Shown in pieces: positions 51,054 to 61,238 of a stretch of 64,000 nt of DNA; position 1 is the first letter of the stretch, and each line of letters starts with the position of its first letter. A program made the translations under genes and the position numbers. Source of the DNA: Phytohabitans suffuscus (lineage in GTDB: Bacteria; Actinomycetota; Actinomycetes; Mycobacteriales; Micromonosporaceae); contig NZ_AP022871.1 in the NCBI RefSeq assembly GCF_011764565.1, forward strand, positions 868,001 to 932,000. Reading direction: 5' to 3'. The notes beneath the pieces are model-generated. The model was given only the letters and a program-made list of their open reading frames with translations. It was not told where the DNA came from and made no database searches.

Positions 51054-52190
51054 ATGCGAATCGCGATCGCCGGCGGCGGCCTCGGCGGCCTGACGCTGGC
51101 CCGGATCCTGCACCGGCACGGCATCGGCGCGGTCGTGTACGAACGCGAGGCGGGCCGATCCGCGCGTTCACAGGGCGGGATGCTCGACCTGCACCCGGAG
51201 TCCGGGCAACAGGCCCTGGCCGACGCGGGCCTCGCCGGCCGTTTCCGGTCGCAGGCGCGGCCGGAGGGCGAGGAGCACCGCATCCTCGACCCGGCCGGAC
51301 GCACCCTCGTGCACCACAGGCCACAACCCGGCACGTTCTCCGGACGCCCCGAGATCGACCGCGGCGCGCTGCGCGACCTTCTGCTCGACTCACTCCCCGC
51401 CGGCACGGTCAGGTGGCGGCACCAGCTCATCACGGCGACGCCACGACGAGCCGGCGGAGGCTTCGACCTGACGTTCGACGGCGGCCACAGCGCCGGCTGC
51501 GACATCCTCATCGGCGCGGACGGCGCCCGCTCGGCCGTCCGGTCACTGCTGACCGACGCGCCACTGTCCTATGTGGTCACCCTGGTGGAGCTCAGCATCA
51601 GCGACGCCGACCAGCGCCACCCGGACCTCGCCGAGCTGGTCGGCCCCGGAAACCTCTGGTGCGTCGGCGTCAACCAGATCCTGGCGGCACAACGCCTCGG
51701 CGACGGCACCGTCCGAGTCGGGATCTCCCTGCGCGCGGCCGACCGCCACCTGGACACGTACCGCGACAAGCGCGCCCTGCTCGCATTGTTCGACGGCTGG
51801 GCCCCCCACCTCACCGCACTCATCGAAGCCGGCGACGGCCCGCCGACCCCGCGCAGGATCGAGGCGATGCCCACCGGTACACGCTGGGCCCACCAGCCGG
51901 GCATCACGCTCATCGGCGACGCCGCGCACCTCATGCCACCGGTCGGCGAGGGCGCCAACCAAGCCATGCTCGACGCCGCCGAACTCGCCGCCGAGCTAGC
52001 CACCAACCCCACCGACCCCGACTCGGCGATCCGGACGTACGAAGAGGCGATGTTCACCAGAACCCACCCGATCGCCGAGATGTCCGCACGAGTCCAGGCG
52101 ATGATGCTGTCCCCCACTGCGGCCGACGACATCGTCCGCTTCTTCGCGCCACGGCCCACCGAGCCAGCCCTCGAGCCCAGCTGGCCCTGA
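51054..52190 (+). CDS. TetX-like FAD-dependent monooxygenase
   Basis: 378-residue class A flavoprotein monooxygenase. The FAD motif MRIAIAGGGLGGLTLARIL starts at residue 1. GGMLDLHPESGQQALADAGL and RPEIDRGALRDLLLDSLPAG are very like TetX (GGTLDLHKGSGQEAM and PEINRNDLRAILLNSL). DILIGADGARSAVR is the DG motif; ITLIGDAAHLMPPVGEGAN is the GD motif. ATG 51054 has GGAGG five bases upstream. It is under a divergent TetR with a clear palindromic operator. TetX hydroxylates and inactivates tetracyclines; whether this enzyme does the same, or oxidises another aromatic, is not decided by sequence alone. Confidence 0.9.
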   Translation: MRIAIAGGGLGGLTLARILHRHGIGAVVYEREAGRSARSQGGMLDLHPESGQQALADAGLAGRFRSQARPEGEEHRILDPAGRTLVHHRPQPGTFSGRPEIDRGALRDLLLDSLPAGTVRWRHQLITATPRRAGGGFDLTFDGGHSAGCDILIGADGARSAVRSLLTDAPLSYVVTLVELSISDADQRHPDLAELVGPGNLWCVGVNQILAAQRLGDGTVRVGISLRAADRHLDTYRDKRALLALFDGWAPHLTALIEAGDGPPTPRRIEAMPTGTRWAHQPGITLIGDAAHLMPPVGEGANQAMLDAAELAAELATNPTDPDSAIRTYEEAMFTRTHPIAEMSARVQAMMLSPTAADDIVRFFAPRPTEPALEPSWP

Positions 52191-52254
52191 ATCGCGTGCT
52201 GGCGGTGGCGTAAGCGACGCGCGGATCGCGGCGAACCGCACTACGGTCAAACTC

Positions 52255-52599
52255 GTGACGCTGCGCCTCGTCGGCTCCGACATCGTCCACATGGACGAGG
52301 GCACCTTCATGTGGGTCCAGCTGACGCATTTCGCTGTCGAGACAGCGCAGGACGACCGCTCACTGCTTGCGTCGCTCATCGCCAGCGCCGGCTACGCGCA
52401 CGACTACGCCTCGCCGTTCGATGCCGACGCGGTGGCCGCCGAGCCTGCGATTCACGGGCGCTGGTGGCGCAGCAGCATTCACGCTGACTCGTTCCAGCCT
52501 TGGACGGCGGCGGACGCCGAATCACTCCTCCGTGCCTGGAACGACGTCTGCAAGACGTCTACGCACTCCTCCGATCAGGTGCCTCTACAAGTTGGATAA
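52255..52599 (+). CDS. Hypothetical protein
   Basis: 114 aa from GTG 52255. The sequence MTLRLVGSDIVHMDEGTFMW and then HGRWWRSSIHADSFQPWTAA with DAESLLRAWNDVC has balanced amino-acid use, unlike the Arg/Pro-rich shadow frames, so I accept it as probably coding. No known family recognised. It lies downstream of the flavoenzyme on the same strand, ahead of a repeat-bearing gap. Cytoplasmic by absence of hydrophobic segments. Confidence 0.45.
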   Translation: MTLRLVGSDIVHMDEGTFMWVQLTHFAVETAQDDRSLLASLIASAGYAHDYASPFDADAVAAEPAIHGRWWRSSIHADSFQPWTAADAESLLRAWNDVCKTSTHSSDQVPLQVG

Positions 52600-53097
52600 C
52601 CCGAGAGCCAAGAACATGCATGAATACGGCTTCGTTACCGGAACGACAGGTTTCCACGAATTCGTGGTGATTGACCGAAGCACCCGCAGCTGGTCCGTCC
52701 GCCCGATGTGGAGACTGGGGGCGGTTTCGGTGGATCGTGGTATGGATCCGCCCCTCTGGGGGCAGTTTCGTACCACGATCTGTTGCCGGGGATCGCGCGG
52801 TCGAGGGCTGGGGTGGCTGCGGTGCCGAGTTCGTCTGGTTTGTTCTTCTCGTCAGGGTGATCGTGGGCCTCGGCCAATGAGGACAGACCGGGAAGCCGCC
52901 CGCGCGACCCCGACCGCCTCGCCATCCGCTCAAACCCCGACTGCGAAAGCTCCATAGGCCGCCGCCCGCGCATCGGCACAACCGGACGCCAGCCCGACCG
53001 TCATGGCCGCCTTGCTGCTCGACAGGTCGGCATGCGAAGCGTTCGAACCGATTCCCGGCCGCCGAGGACTACTGACGGAACACCGGCGTCTGGCTTG
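52600..53097. other. Gene-free interval containing repeat R3 copy b
   Basis: About 500 bases between the hypothetical gene and the VOC gene. R3 copy b occupies most of the centre. Downstream of it AAACCCCGACTGCGAAAGCT (about 52929-52948) resembles AAACCCCAACTCCAAAGCT near 16110, in the region of R3 copy a. No gene seen. Confidence 0.6.
52716..52898 (+). repeat. Interspersed repeat R3, copy b
   Basis: Imperfect match to 16260-16482. The hairpin at 52733-52780 (GATCGTGGTA with TACCACGATC) is conserved, with compensated differences in the inner stem (CGCCCC with GGGGGC). Later blocks GGGATCGCG, GGTGCCGA, CTGGTTTGT, TGATCGTGG and GGACAGACC follow in the same order. Confidence 0.75.
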
Positions 53098-53466
53098 TCA
53101 GGCGCGGTCGTGGAGAGTGACCTGGTAGCCGTCGGGGTCGGCGAAGGTGAACGTCCGACCGAAGGGGCCGTCGATCGGTGCCGAGACGATGGTGTGACCG
53201 TCGGCGACGAGAGCATCGTGAATGGCCTGGACATCCGTCGCGTGGAGCCAGATCGCCGCACCGATGCCGGGCTGCGCGACGGATGCGAGATCAGTGCCGG
53301 GAACGACGTCGCGAAGCGCGAACGCGATCGGCTTCGTGTCGAAGACGACGGCATGCGGAGGTCCGGCCTGCGATCGCACGAGGCCGAGGTACCGCTCGTA
53401 GAACGCCTGTGAGGCGTCGAGGTCGCGCGCTTGGAGCGAGACGAAGTCTGGGCCGGTGACGGGCAT
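53098..53466 (-). CDS. VOC/glyoxalase family protein
   Basis: 122-residue single-unit vicinal-oxygen-chelate protein, two beta-alpha-beta-beta-beta modules: VSLQARDLDASQAFYERYLG and IWLHATDVQAIHDALVADGH, closing with FTFADPDGYQVTLHD. Metal-ligand-like residues are less complete than in glyoxalase I, so it could be a lyase, a dioxygenase relative or a drug-binding resistance protein. It starts at ATG 53466, divergent from a MarR regulator with two palindromic operators between them. This arrangement suggests inducible detoxification of a small molecule. Confidence 0.88.
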   Translation of the reverse strand: MPVTGPDFVSLQARDLDASQAFYERYLGLVRSQAGPPHAVVFDTKPIAFALRDVVPGTDLASVAQPGIGAAIWLHATDVQAIHDALVADGHTIVSAPIDGPFGRTFTFADPDGYQVTLHDRA

Positions 53467-53482
53467 GATGACGCTCCCTTCC

Positions 53483-53500
53483 GTGTCAGGTAACTGACAC
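53483..53500. promoter_or_regulatory. MarR operator 1
   Basis: GTGTCAGGTAACTGACAC is a perfect 18-base palindrome with a 4-base centre, just upstream of the VOC start codon. It shares TGTCAG/CTGACA half sites with operator 2, 28 bases away centre to centre. Confidence 0.85.
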
Positions 53501-53510
53501 AGGGGACCCT

Positions 53511-53528
53511 ATGTCAGAATGCTGACAT
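53511..53528. promoter_or_regulatory. MarR operator 2, overlapping the regulator start codon
   Basis: ATGTCAGAATGCTGACAT is a palindrome apart from its 4-base centre. Its last two bases are the first two of the marR ATG at 53527. Autorepression by occlusion of translation initiation or of a leaderless promoter is the natural reading. Confidence 0.85.
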
Positions 53529-53985
53529 GAGTCAAGACGGTGCGGGCGTCGACCTGGAGACGTCACTGGGCTACCTGCTCAAAGAGGTGTCGAGCGCCCT
53601 CCGCGTAGCCATGGAGGAGGTGCTGCGGCCGCTTGGGATGAGCGTGACGCGCTACTCCTGCCTCGAACTGCTGGCTCAACGACCGGGCTTGTCGAACTCC
53701 GAGCTCGCGCGGGGCGCGTTCGTGACCCGGCAGTCGATGAACGTGCTGCTCCAGACCCTGGAACGAGAGGGCTACGTGACCAGGCCGGCGGAAGCGCCCG
53801 TCGGGAAGGTTCTTCCCACCCGGCTCACACCTCGCGGCCGGCGCAGTCTCGAGAAGGCGACCGTAGCGGTCCGGTCCGTCGAGGTCAGGATGCTGGCCGG
53901 CTTGACCGAGACCGAGCAGTCAACCGCGTTCCGGATCCTGCGGAGCATGGTCCGCTCCCTGCACGACGGCAACGACGGCGCATAG
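53527..53985 (+). CDS. MarR-family regulator
   Basis: 152-residue winged-helix regulator. The dimerisation helix LETSLGYLLKEVSSALRVAM is followed by LGMSVTRYSCLELLAQRPGL, recognition helix region SNSELARGAFVTRQSMNVLL, wing RPAEAPVGKVLPTRLTPRGR and C-terminal helix TETEQSTAFRILRSMVRSL. ATG 53527 lies at the edge of palindrome 2 with no Shine-Dalgarno, so the mRNA is possibly leaderless. It is divergent from the VOC gene and most likely controls it and itself. Confidence 0.92.
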   Translation: MSQDGAGVDLETSLGYLLKEVSSALRVAMEEVLRPLGMSVTRYSCLELLAQRPGLSNSELARGAFVTRQSMNVLLQTLEREGYVTRPAEAPVGKVLPTRLTPRGRRSLEKATVAVRSVEVRMLAGLTETEQSTAFRILRSMVRSLHDGNDGA

Positions 53986-54088
53986 CTCACTCCCCGGCGC
54001 ACGTCTCCTCACGCCCGGATAGGAGTGCGGCCGAGCGCCTGCTGGAAAACGTTCCGTGTAGCAAGCCCTCTTCGGTGGCCGGTGGAGG

Positions 54089-55342
54089 TCAACCAGCCGG
54101 TTCCAGCCGGTCGAGGTTGCGCCGCGCCGCGGCCGTCTGCGGGTCCTGCTCGCCGTACCGCGCGACGCAGCCGTCAAGGACAGCGGCCAGTTCCGTCGCG
54201 GCGTTGGCCACATCGCCTTGCAGCACCATCACCTGAGCGATCCCGTTACCAGCCGCCAACTGCTGTGCATGCGGCCCACCCGGCAGCCGGCCGCACAGCT
54301 CGGCGGCCCGTTCGTACGTCCGGTACGCCGCGGTCAGATCCCGCTGCTCACGCAGCACCATAGCGAGATCGTTCAACGCGGCCACCGTACGCGGGTCGGC
54401 CTCGCCATACCGCCCCACGCAATCCGCCACAGCCTCCGCGGACAACGCCCGAGCACGGTCAAGCTCACCGATGGCCAGGCAGGAGATCGCCGCACCGTCC
54501 GGAGCGGCCTGCCGCCGAGCGATCAGCGTGTCAGGATGCGACGGCCCCAGAATCCGCGCATACAACTCGGCACCCTGCTGATGCAACGAACCCACCCGCG
54601 GCGTGGGCGCACTCCTGGCAACACCGTTGCGCGCGACGACCGTCTCAGGGTGCGCGTCGTCCAGCAACCGCCGGCAACGCGCGAGGGTGTCCCGGTACCG
54701 CTCCCCAGCCGCCTCCCGCTCACCCCGTGTCAGCAACACCGCCGCGACACCGTTCGCCGCAGCGAGGGTCGGCACGGCATCATCGCCATACTCCACCCGG
54801 CTCAGCTCGTACGCCCGCTGCCAGACCGCCACGGCACGCCCGAGGTCACCCTGCGCCACACGCACCGAGGCGAGCCCCTGCAGCAGGTCCATCATGTACT
54901 GCCCGGCATCCCCACCCAGCCGACCACACGCCCCGACAGCCTCCTCGAAACGCTCGGCGGCGCCGGTCAGGTCCCCGCGCTCGGCCCGGTCCAACGCGTC
55001 AACGTACATCCCATGAACGACGTCGACACCGCGACGCGACGCCCGGGCCCCGCGCACCTGCAGCCACTTCAACCAGCCCACGCCACCCACGAGCGCCGCC
55101 AGTACGACGAGCACCCACCAGCCCAGGCCCTCCACCAGCCCGCCGACGAGGAACACCACGACACAGCCGATGGCCACCATCGCCACAGCCATCGCGACAC
55201 CACGGCTCAACCGCCGCCCCAACGAAAACTGCTCCGTCTCCTCCACCGCCACATCATCACGGGCACCCGCAACGACCCACATCCCAGCCACGCCACACCA
55301 CAGCGACACGCGGGAACGGCGAACAGGAACCAACATCCCCAA
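54089..55342 (-). CDS. Membrane-anchored tetratricopeptide-repeat protein
   Basis: 417 aa. Two membrane helices near the N terminus (VAMAVAMVAIGCVVVFLVGG and WWVLVVLAALVGGVGWL, about residues 48-92) are followed by about seven TPR-like helical pairs: DALDRAERGDLTGAAERFEE, LLQGLASVRVAQGDLGRAVA, VPTLAAANGVAAVLLTRGER, TVAALNDLAMVLREQRDLTA, QLAAGNGIAQVMVLQGDVAN. Segments near residues 240-285 depart from the repeat pattern. Such TPRs resemble the sensor repeats of actinobacterial NB-ARC/SARP proteins but no ATPase or DNA-binding domain is present. A role as an interaction scaffold is likely. The start ATG at 55342 is uncertain. Confidence 0.7.
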   Translation of the reverse strand: MGMLVPVRRSRVSLWCGVAGMWVVAGARDDVAVEETEQFSLGRRLSRGVAMAVAMVAIGCVVVFLVGGLVEGLGWWVLVVLAALVGGVGWLKWLQVRGARASRRGVDVVHGMYVDALDRAERGDLTGAAERFEEAVGACGRLGGDAGQYMMDLLQGLASVRVAQGDLGRAVAVWQRAYELSRVEYGDDAVPTLAAANGVAAVLLTRGEREAAGERYRDTLARCRRLLDDAHPETVVARNGVARSAPTPRVGSLHQQGAELYARILGPSHPDTLIARRQAAPDGAAISCLAIGELDRARALSAEAVADCVGRYGEADPRTVAALNDLAMVLREQRDLTAAYRTYERAAELCGRLPGGPHAQQLAAGNGIAQVMVLQGDVANAATELAAVLDGCVARYGEQDPQTAAARRNLDRLEPAG

Positions 55343-55564
55343 CCCAGGTCAAGGGACAGCGGGCCTCCCGGGACCGTCACCCGACACCGCCCGCCAAATG
55401 GTTCGCTGCCCCTCGCCGCCGGGGACGCCCGGCAGCGCGAGTACCTCGACACCGGTCCCGCTACAGCCCGTACTCAGCACGGGCTCGCGGCATGACCGCG
55501 CAAGGCCGCGAGCCACCGCGCGCGGACGCCCCGCGCGGCCCGGGACCAGGGCGTGGACGATGGT

Positions 55565-55947
55565 TCATGGCTGCTCCAACAGCGACGGATAGCCGGCTGT
55601 CGTCAGCACGGCCGCGAGAGTGTGCGGATCGATGCCCGCCGGGTCGGCGTCCACGACGACCCGCCCGGCCGGCACGGACGCCTGTGCCCGGTGTACGCCC
55701 GGCAGGTTCTCCACAATGGACACCACGTCCATGGCGGTGAACGCGGTCGTCATCCCAGCGACGGTGAGGCTGAAGGCAGCAGGCACAGCTGGGCCAACCC
55801 CGGGCTGAGCCGGCGCGGCGACCGCCTGCGCATGGCCGCCCGAAGGGCAGCGGGCGCCCACAGGGCGCCGCGGTGTTGGCCGAGGGCCGCGATGGCCACA
55901 CCCACCGCGGTCAACAGCAGCAGGCACGCACCGGCGCCGCTGCCCAT
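55565..55947 (-). CDS. Small membrane protein with CxxC-less HMA-like domain, with apparent frameshift
   Basis: About 127 aa. It begins at ATG 55947 with a hydrophobic helix (GACLLLLTAVGVAIAALG), then a basic stretch. After the C-run 55798-55801 the frame shifts; one more base gives a heavy-metal-associated fold: FSLTVAGMTTAFTAMDVVSI, ENLPGVHRAQASVPAGRVVV, DPAGIDPHTLAAVLTTAGYP. In metal-binding HMA domains the loop after GM is TCxxC; here it is TTAFT, so thiol metal binding is lost. The gene starts 6 bases past the P-type ATPase stop, so it is the third gene of the cmtR operon. Confidence 0.65.
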
Positions 55948-55952
55948 CCGCG

Positions 55953-58060
<2,108 letters not shown>

Positions 58061-58061
<1 letters not shown>

Positions 58062-58417
58062 CAGCCCGCCACCTCCCGCACCTCGCGCGTGTCCACGTCG
58101 AGGTCCGCCTCGCCGGGCGCGCAGGCCGGATCCACCGTGAGCACCAGGCTCAACAGGTCGCCCAGCGCATGCCCGAGCCGCTGGTCGGCCAACTCGTAGC
58201 GGGTCCGCCGGCCCTGCGGCACCGCCACCACCAGGCCACAGCCGCGCAGGCACGCCAGATGGTTGGACACCGTCTGCCGGGACACCCCCAACAGGTCGGC
58301 CAGGTCCGCCGGATGAGCCGACGCCTCACGCAACGCGAGCAGCAGCCGCGCCCTCGTCGGATCCGACAGGGCATGCCCGAACCGGGCCAGCACCTGCCCG
58401 TACGCGATCGTCTCCAC
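58061..58417 (-). CDS. cmtR: CmtR-like ArsR/SmtB metal sensor
   Basis: 118-residue ArsR-family repressor, the same length as Mycobacterium tuberculosis CmtR and very similar: FGHALSDPTRARLLLALREA, QTVSNHLACLRGCGLVVAVP and RYELADQRLGHALGDLLSLV. The two Cys of CLRGC in the recognition helix and a third in VDPACAPG match the Cys57/Cys61/Cys102 site through which CmtR senses Cd(II)/Pb(II). The stop overlaps the ATPase ATG as TGATG. Metal binding should release it from the promoter upstream of 58417, which is relatively A/T-rich. Confidence 0.93.
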
Positions 58418-58462
58418 GCAAGCAGAGTACAGCAGACGCTGAATACAGCGCCAGATGTACTC

Positions 58463-58618
58463 CTATATCGAAAACCAGGTGAACGGCTCCCAGGGCGGGT
58501 TGCGCAGCACCACCGCGAAGACGACGAACGCGACCGCGACGCCGATCACGACCGGCCGGCCGACGCGCGGCACGGGCAGCGGCCGGGCGAAGACGCGCGC
58601 GGCGACATCGAGTCGAGG
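58463..58618 (-). pseudogene. C-terminal remnant of a DUF2752-like membrane protein
   Basis: 51 codons from just after an in-frame TAG (58621-58619) to TAG at 58463. The segment VGRPVVIGVAVAFVVFAVVL followed by RNPPWEPFTWFSI looks like the last membrane helix and C terminus of DUF2752 proteins. No start codon with ribosome-binding site and no upstream part of the gene is present, so it is read as a decayed fragment. Confidence 0.5.
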
Positions 58619-58685
58619 CTATTTTCGACTTTCCTAGTCATCGACCACAGTTTGTCGGAAGCGAGGGCGGTTCATCGCCAGCGGC

Positions 58686-59137
58686 ATGGACGTCTTTTAC
58701 TGGAACGCGCCCACAGGCGTGAGGGCGTCTGCCCAGCCTCGCGAGGAGTTCGCGGTGCATCTGTGCCCTTTGCCTGAAGAAGGTTTTCCGCCACCTCGCT
58801 TGAGCATGCGCGACGCCGACCGAAGGTACATCGAGCGGTTCGATGCCTTCGACGTGGTCGAGCTGGTGACCGGCCGACCCGGCCCCGATTCGACGTGCGG
58901 GAACTGTACGGCAACGACCCGGTAGTGACCGTGGCGTACGCCGATGCGTTACGGAGTCCCGTGCCGATCACTGCCGCAAGGAGAGACATCGATGTGGACA
59001 CGGCTACGCAGACAACGGACTGCCCGCATTTGCCTATCGGCTCCGGCCCGCGCGGGAGGCCGATGCCTGAGCCTGGCCCCGTCCCTCATCTACACGACCC
59101 ACACCGAGCGCCGCCACACCTCCCTCACGCACCGTAA
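58686..59137 (+). CDS. Hypothetical protein, apparent frameshift or decaying
   Basis: ATG 58686 begins MDVFYWNAPTGVRASAQPRE and continues to FDAFDVVELVTGRPGP. The frame then breaks at the C-run 58883-58886; one more C joins RFDVRELYGNDPVVTVAYAD. Both halves have protein-like composition. Beyond about residue 95 the sequence becomes Pro/His-rich and reads like non-coding DNA up to TAA at 59137. No family recognised. Either a real short gene with an altered 3' end or a decaying one. Confidence 0.35.
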
Positions 59138-59221
59138 CACTCGGTCAGCGGCAGATCAGCATGCCCGACCACCGCTCGGCAAGGGCAGAGAGTCGGCTAC
59201 GACCGGTGGCAAGATACGCCT

Positions 59222-59647
59222 GTGTCGAACTCCGCGGAAGGCTCTCCTAAAGCTCACATCGTCACGGCCTTACTGCGCGACGGCAACCGGGTACTGCTAT
59301 GTCACCGATCCCCCCGCCGTCGTTGGTATCCCAACGTCTGGGACCTGCCCGGCGGGCACGTGGAGCCCGGGGAACCGCCCGGCGCGGCACTTGCTCGAGA
59401 GATTCGAGAGGAACTGGGCATCGACATCGCGGCGCCATCGGGTCCGCCCGTGCAAGAAGTTCATGCCGATACGTTCGACATGCAGATCTGGCTGATCGAA
59501 GCGTGGACGGGGTCTCCGATCAACGTCGCGCCAGACGAACACGATGCCATCGCGTGGTTCACCGAAGATGCGCTTGGAGAACTGTCCCTAGCTCATGACA
59601 GCTACCTTGCCATATTCAGCAAGGTTCTCGCCGAGCATCGAGCCTGA
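59222..59647 (+). CDS. NUDIX hydrolase
   Basis: 141-residue NUDIX enzyme of the MutT type. The signature GGHVEPGEPPGAALAREIRE followed by ELG fits GX5EX7REUXEEXGU exactly. HIVTALLRDGNRVLLCHRS and YPNVWDLPGGH precede it, and DEHDAIAWFTEDALGEL follows. GTG 59222 is the first start in frame. It would hydrolyse a nucleoside diphosphate-linked substrate; which one is unknown. It lies among gene remnants in the low-density 3' part of the window. Confidence 0.92.
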   Translation: MSNSAEGSPKAHIVTALLRDGNRVLLCHRSPRRRWYPNVWDLPGGHVEPGEPPGAALAREIREELGIDIAAPSGPPVQEVHADTFDMQIWLIEAWTGSPINVAPDEHDAIAWFTEDALGELSLAHDSYLAIFSKVLAEHRA

Positions 59648-59798
59648 CCACGACTGAACACGCGCTTCTCGGCATGAGCGTGCGTACGTTTTGGCGTGAG
59701 GGGCACTGGTTGGGTGGACGTGCCATAACGGAACTGCCGGCGGCGGCGCAACACCAAACCGCAGTAGCCCGCAGCATGCTGGAAGGGCCGCATGCGAA

Positions 59799-59891
59799 CT
59801 ACCCCACCCGGTCACCCGCGGCTCGGACCTCGCGCACGACCCTGGCCAGCGCGTCGATCACGCGGTCGATGTTCTCCGCTGCGACGCGTCC
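59799..59891 (-). pseudogene. Possible C-terminal remnant of a PLP aminotransferase
   Basis: About 30 codons between a TGA and TAG at 59799 read RVAAENIDRVIDALARVVRE followed by a short tail, the style of the last helix of fold-type I aminotransferases. It is too short for certainty. Confidence 0.3.
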
Positions 59892-59916
59892 TCACAAACG
59901 CACATGTGCGGCGCTG

Positions 59917-60030
59917 CTAGTTGGACCAGGTGTATCCCGCCAGAGCGGCCCCGGCCTGGGCTAGGCCGAGGAGCACGGCTGCCCCGGTGGCGGTCAGGAG
60001 GGCAGCGACAGTCACGACTCGCATCCGCAC
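59917..60030 (-). CDS. Possible 37-residue membrane peptide
   Basis: GTG 60030 has GGGGAG six bases upstream. The product has a basic start (VRMRVV), one 25-residue hydrophobic helix (TVAALLTATGAAVLLGLAQA) and ends GYTWSN. TATACA about 30 bases upstream is a plausible -10 element. No family known; single-helix peptides of this size can be toxins or membrane-protein regulators. Confidence 0.4.
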   Translation of the reverse strand: MRMRVVTVAALLTATGAAVLLGLAQAGAALAGYTWSN

Positions 60031-60261
60031 GATGATCTCCCCACGCGATCCTGTATAGACAGTGTTGCTTCACTCTATCGACGCGTGCGCCCCTGTCGAT
60101 GGCCATAACGGCCAAACTCTGGGGCGACGACGGCGCGATAGGCCCCGGAGCAGATCGGACAGGCAGACCGACGGGATGTCCGGCCGGCGGCCACGGCGAA
60201 GCCAAGCCTCGTCTTCGCGGCAGCGACTACGCGGCGCTACGCCCTGTCCGCGGCAGATGAG

Positions 60262-60420
60262 TGAACCGGCGAGCACGACCACATGGTCAGCGCGGCCCAG
60301 CTGGCCGCGCTCGGGCCCCGAGCCGGTCGACCTGGCGGGTCTCGGGCACAACGCGCATGTCGAGGACCCGGCCGCACTGTCTTCTGCCCTTACCCGCGTA
60401 CCGCCGAGATCAGCTAGCAT
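60262..60420 (+). pseudogene. C-terminal remnant of an alpha/beta-hydrolase
   Basis: Begins right after TGA at 60259-60261 with TGEHDHMVSAAQLAALG (the Asp-bearing strand of alpha/beta hydrolases). After one frame change near 60315 it continues EPVDLAGLGHNAHVEDPAAL, which carries the catalytic His in GHNAHVE. No N-terminal part exists, so it is a remnant. Confidence 0.5.
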
Positions 60421-60426
60421 AAATCC

Positions 60427-60984
60427 GTGGCTGTCCGTCGTCTGGCGCTATTGGCCGCCGCGCTTCTCACCGCCGTGCCGAGCTCGGCCGCACCCGCCGC
60501 GGCGGCACCGCCCGGCGCCAACTTCCGGCTGGTCAGCGTGTACGCCTCGCAGCACCGCGGCATCGACATGTGCCTGAACGTCGGCGGCAACCACCTGTCG
60601 AAAGGGTCACCTTTCATCCTCTGGCCGTGCGGCTCACCGATCGCCAACGACCAGTTCTGGATCTCCGGCAGCGAAAACGCCGTGACAATCATCAGCGTGT
60701 ACGCGACCGACAACACCGGCTCCCCACAGTGCGCCAACATCGGCGGCGACCACTTTTCGAACGGCTCGCCCATCATTCTCTGGCCCTGCGGCGCCCCACC
60801 CGACGACCAGTGGGTGATCACCGACCTGGCAGACGGCGACGGCGTCTTCTTCCGGGCCAAGCGAATCCTCTCGCGGGCCCTCAACGTCGGCGGCACCGAC
60901 CACATGTCCAACAACAGCCCGATCGTGCTCTGGGACAGCCCGTCGGTACTCGACAACGACGTCTGGCTACTCAAGCCGGTATGA
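60427..60984 (+). CDS. Secreted ricin-type beta-trefoil lectin
   Basis: 185-residue exported protein. Signal peptide MAVRRLALLAAALLTAVPSS ends near AAAA. The mature part is a single beta-trefoil-like unit with three related repeats: MCLNVGGNHLSKGSPFILWP, QCANIGGDHFSNGSPIILWP, RALNVGGTDHMSNNSPIVLW, each followed by an NDQFW, DDQWV or NDVWL motif (the QxW signature). It likely binds carbohydrate outside the cell. GTG 60427 is the first start. No catalytic domain is fused. Confidence 0.85.
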   Translation: MAVRRLALLAAALLTAVPSSAAPAAAAPPGANFRLVSVYASQHRGIDMCLNVGGNHLSKGSPFILWPCGSPIANDQFWISGSENAVTIISVYATDNTGSPQCANIGGDHFSNGSPIILWPCGAPPDDQWVITDLADGDGVFFRAKRILSRALNVGGTDHMSNNSPIVLWDSPSVLDNDVWLLKPV

Positions 60985-61085
60985 CTCAGCACGCGACGTG
61001 CCGCCGTCAACGCTGAGGACCATCCCGGTGATGCCGCGGACTCCAGCGACGCGAGAAACCCGATCACATGGGCCACCTCGTCCGG
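60967..61085 (-). pseudogene. C-terminal remnant of an SDR oxidoreductase
   Basis: Reading from just after TAG at 61088: PDEVAHVIGFLASLES, then with one base gained GITGMVLSVDGGTSRAES. This is the usual end of a FabG-like SDR (GITGxVLxVDGG). The fragment overlaps the 3' end of the lectin gene on the other strand. Confidence 0.5.
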
Positions 61086-61238
61086 CTACGCGCCGTCAAA
61101 GCCGCTGTACCGGCTCGCGGCAGATCAGTGCACTTGATCTTTCCGGGGGCGCGTTGGCGCGATCCGAGTTCGACGCCGTCAAGGGCGCACACCGGCTCCG
61201 AAGCAGAGGCTCAGGCGTCCCGGGAGGCGTGCTGCTGG

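Larger units (their letters stand above)
59648..60426. other. Region of gene remnants
   Basis: No full-length gene in 780 bases. It holds a short aminotransferase-like tail, a possible 37-residue membrane peptide and an alpha/beta-hydrolase tail, described separately. Confidence 0.5.

Noticed and set aside
54218..55495. Plus-strand 425-codon frame over the TPR gene
   Set aside because: His/Arg/Pro/Gln-rich shadow; the minus strand has repeated TPR helices and two membrane segments.
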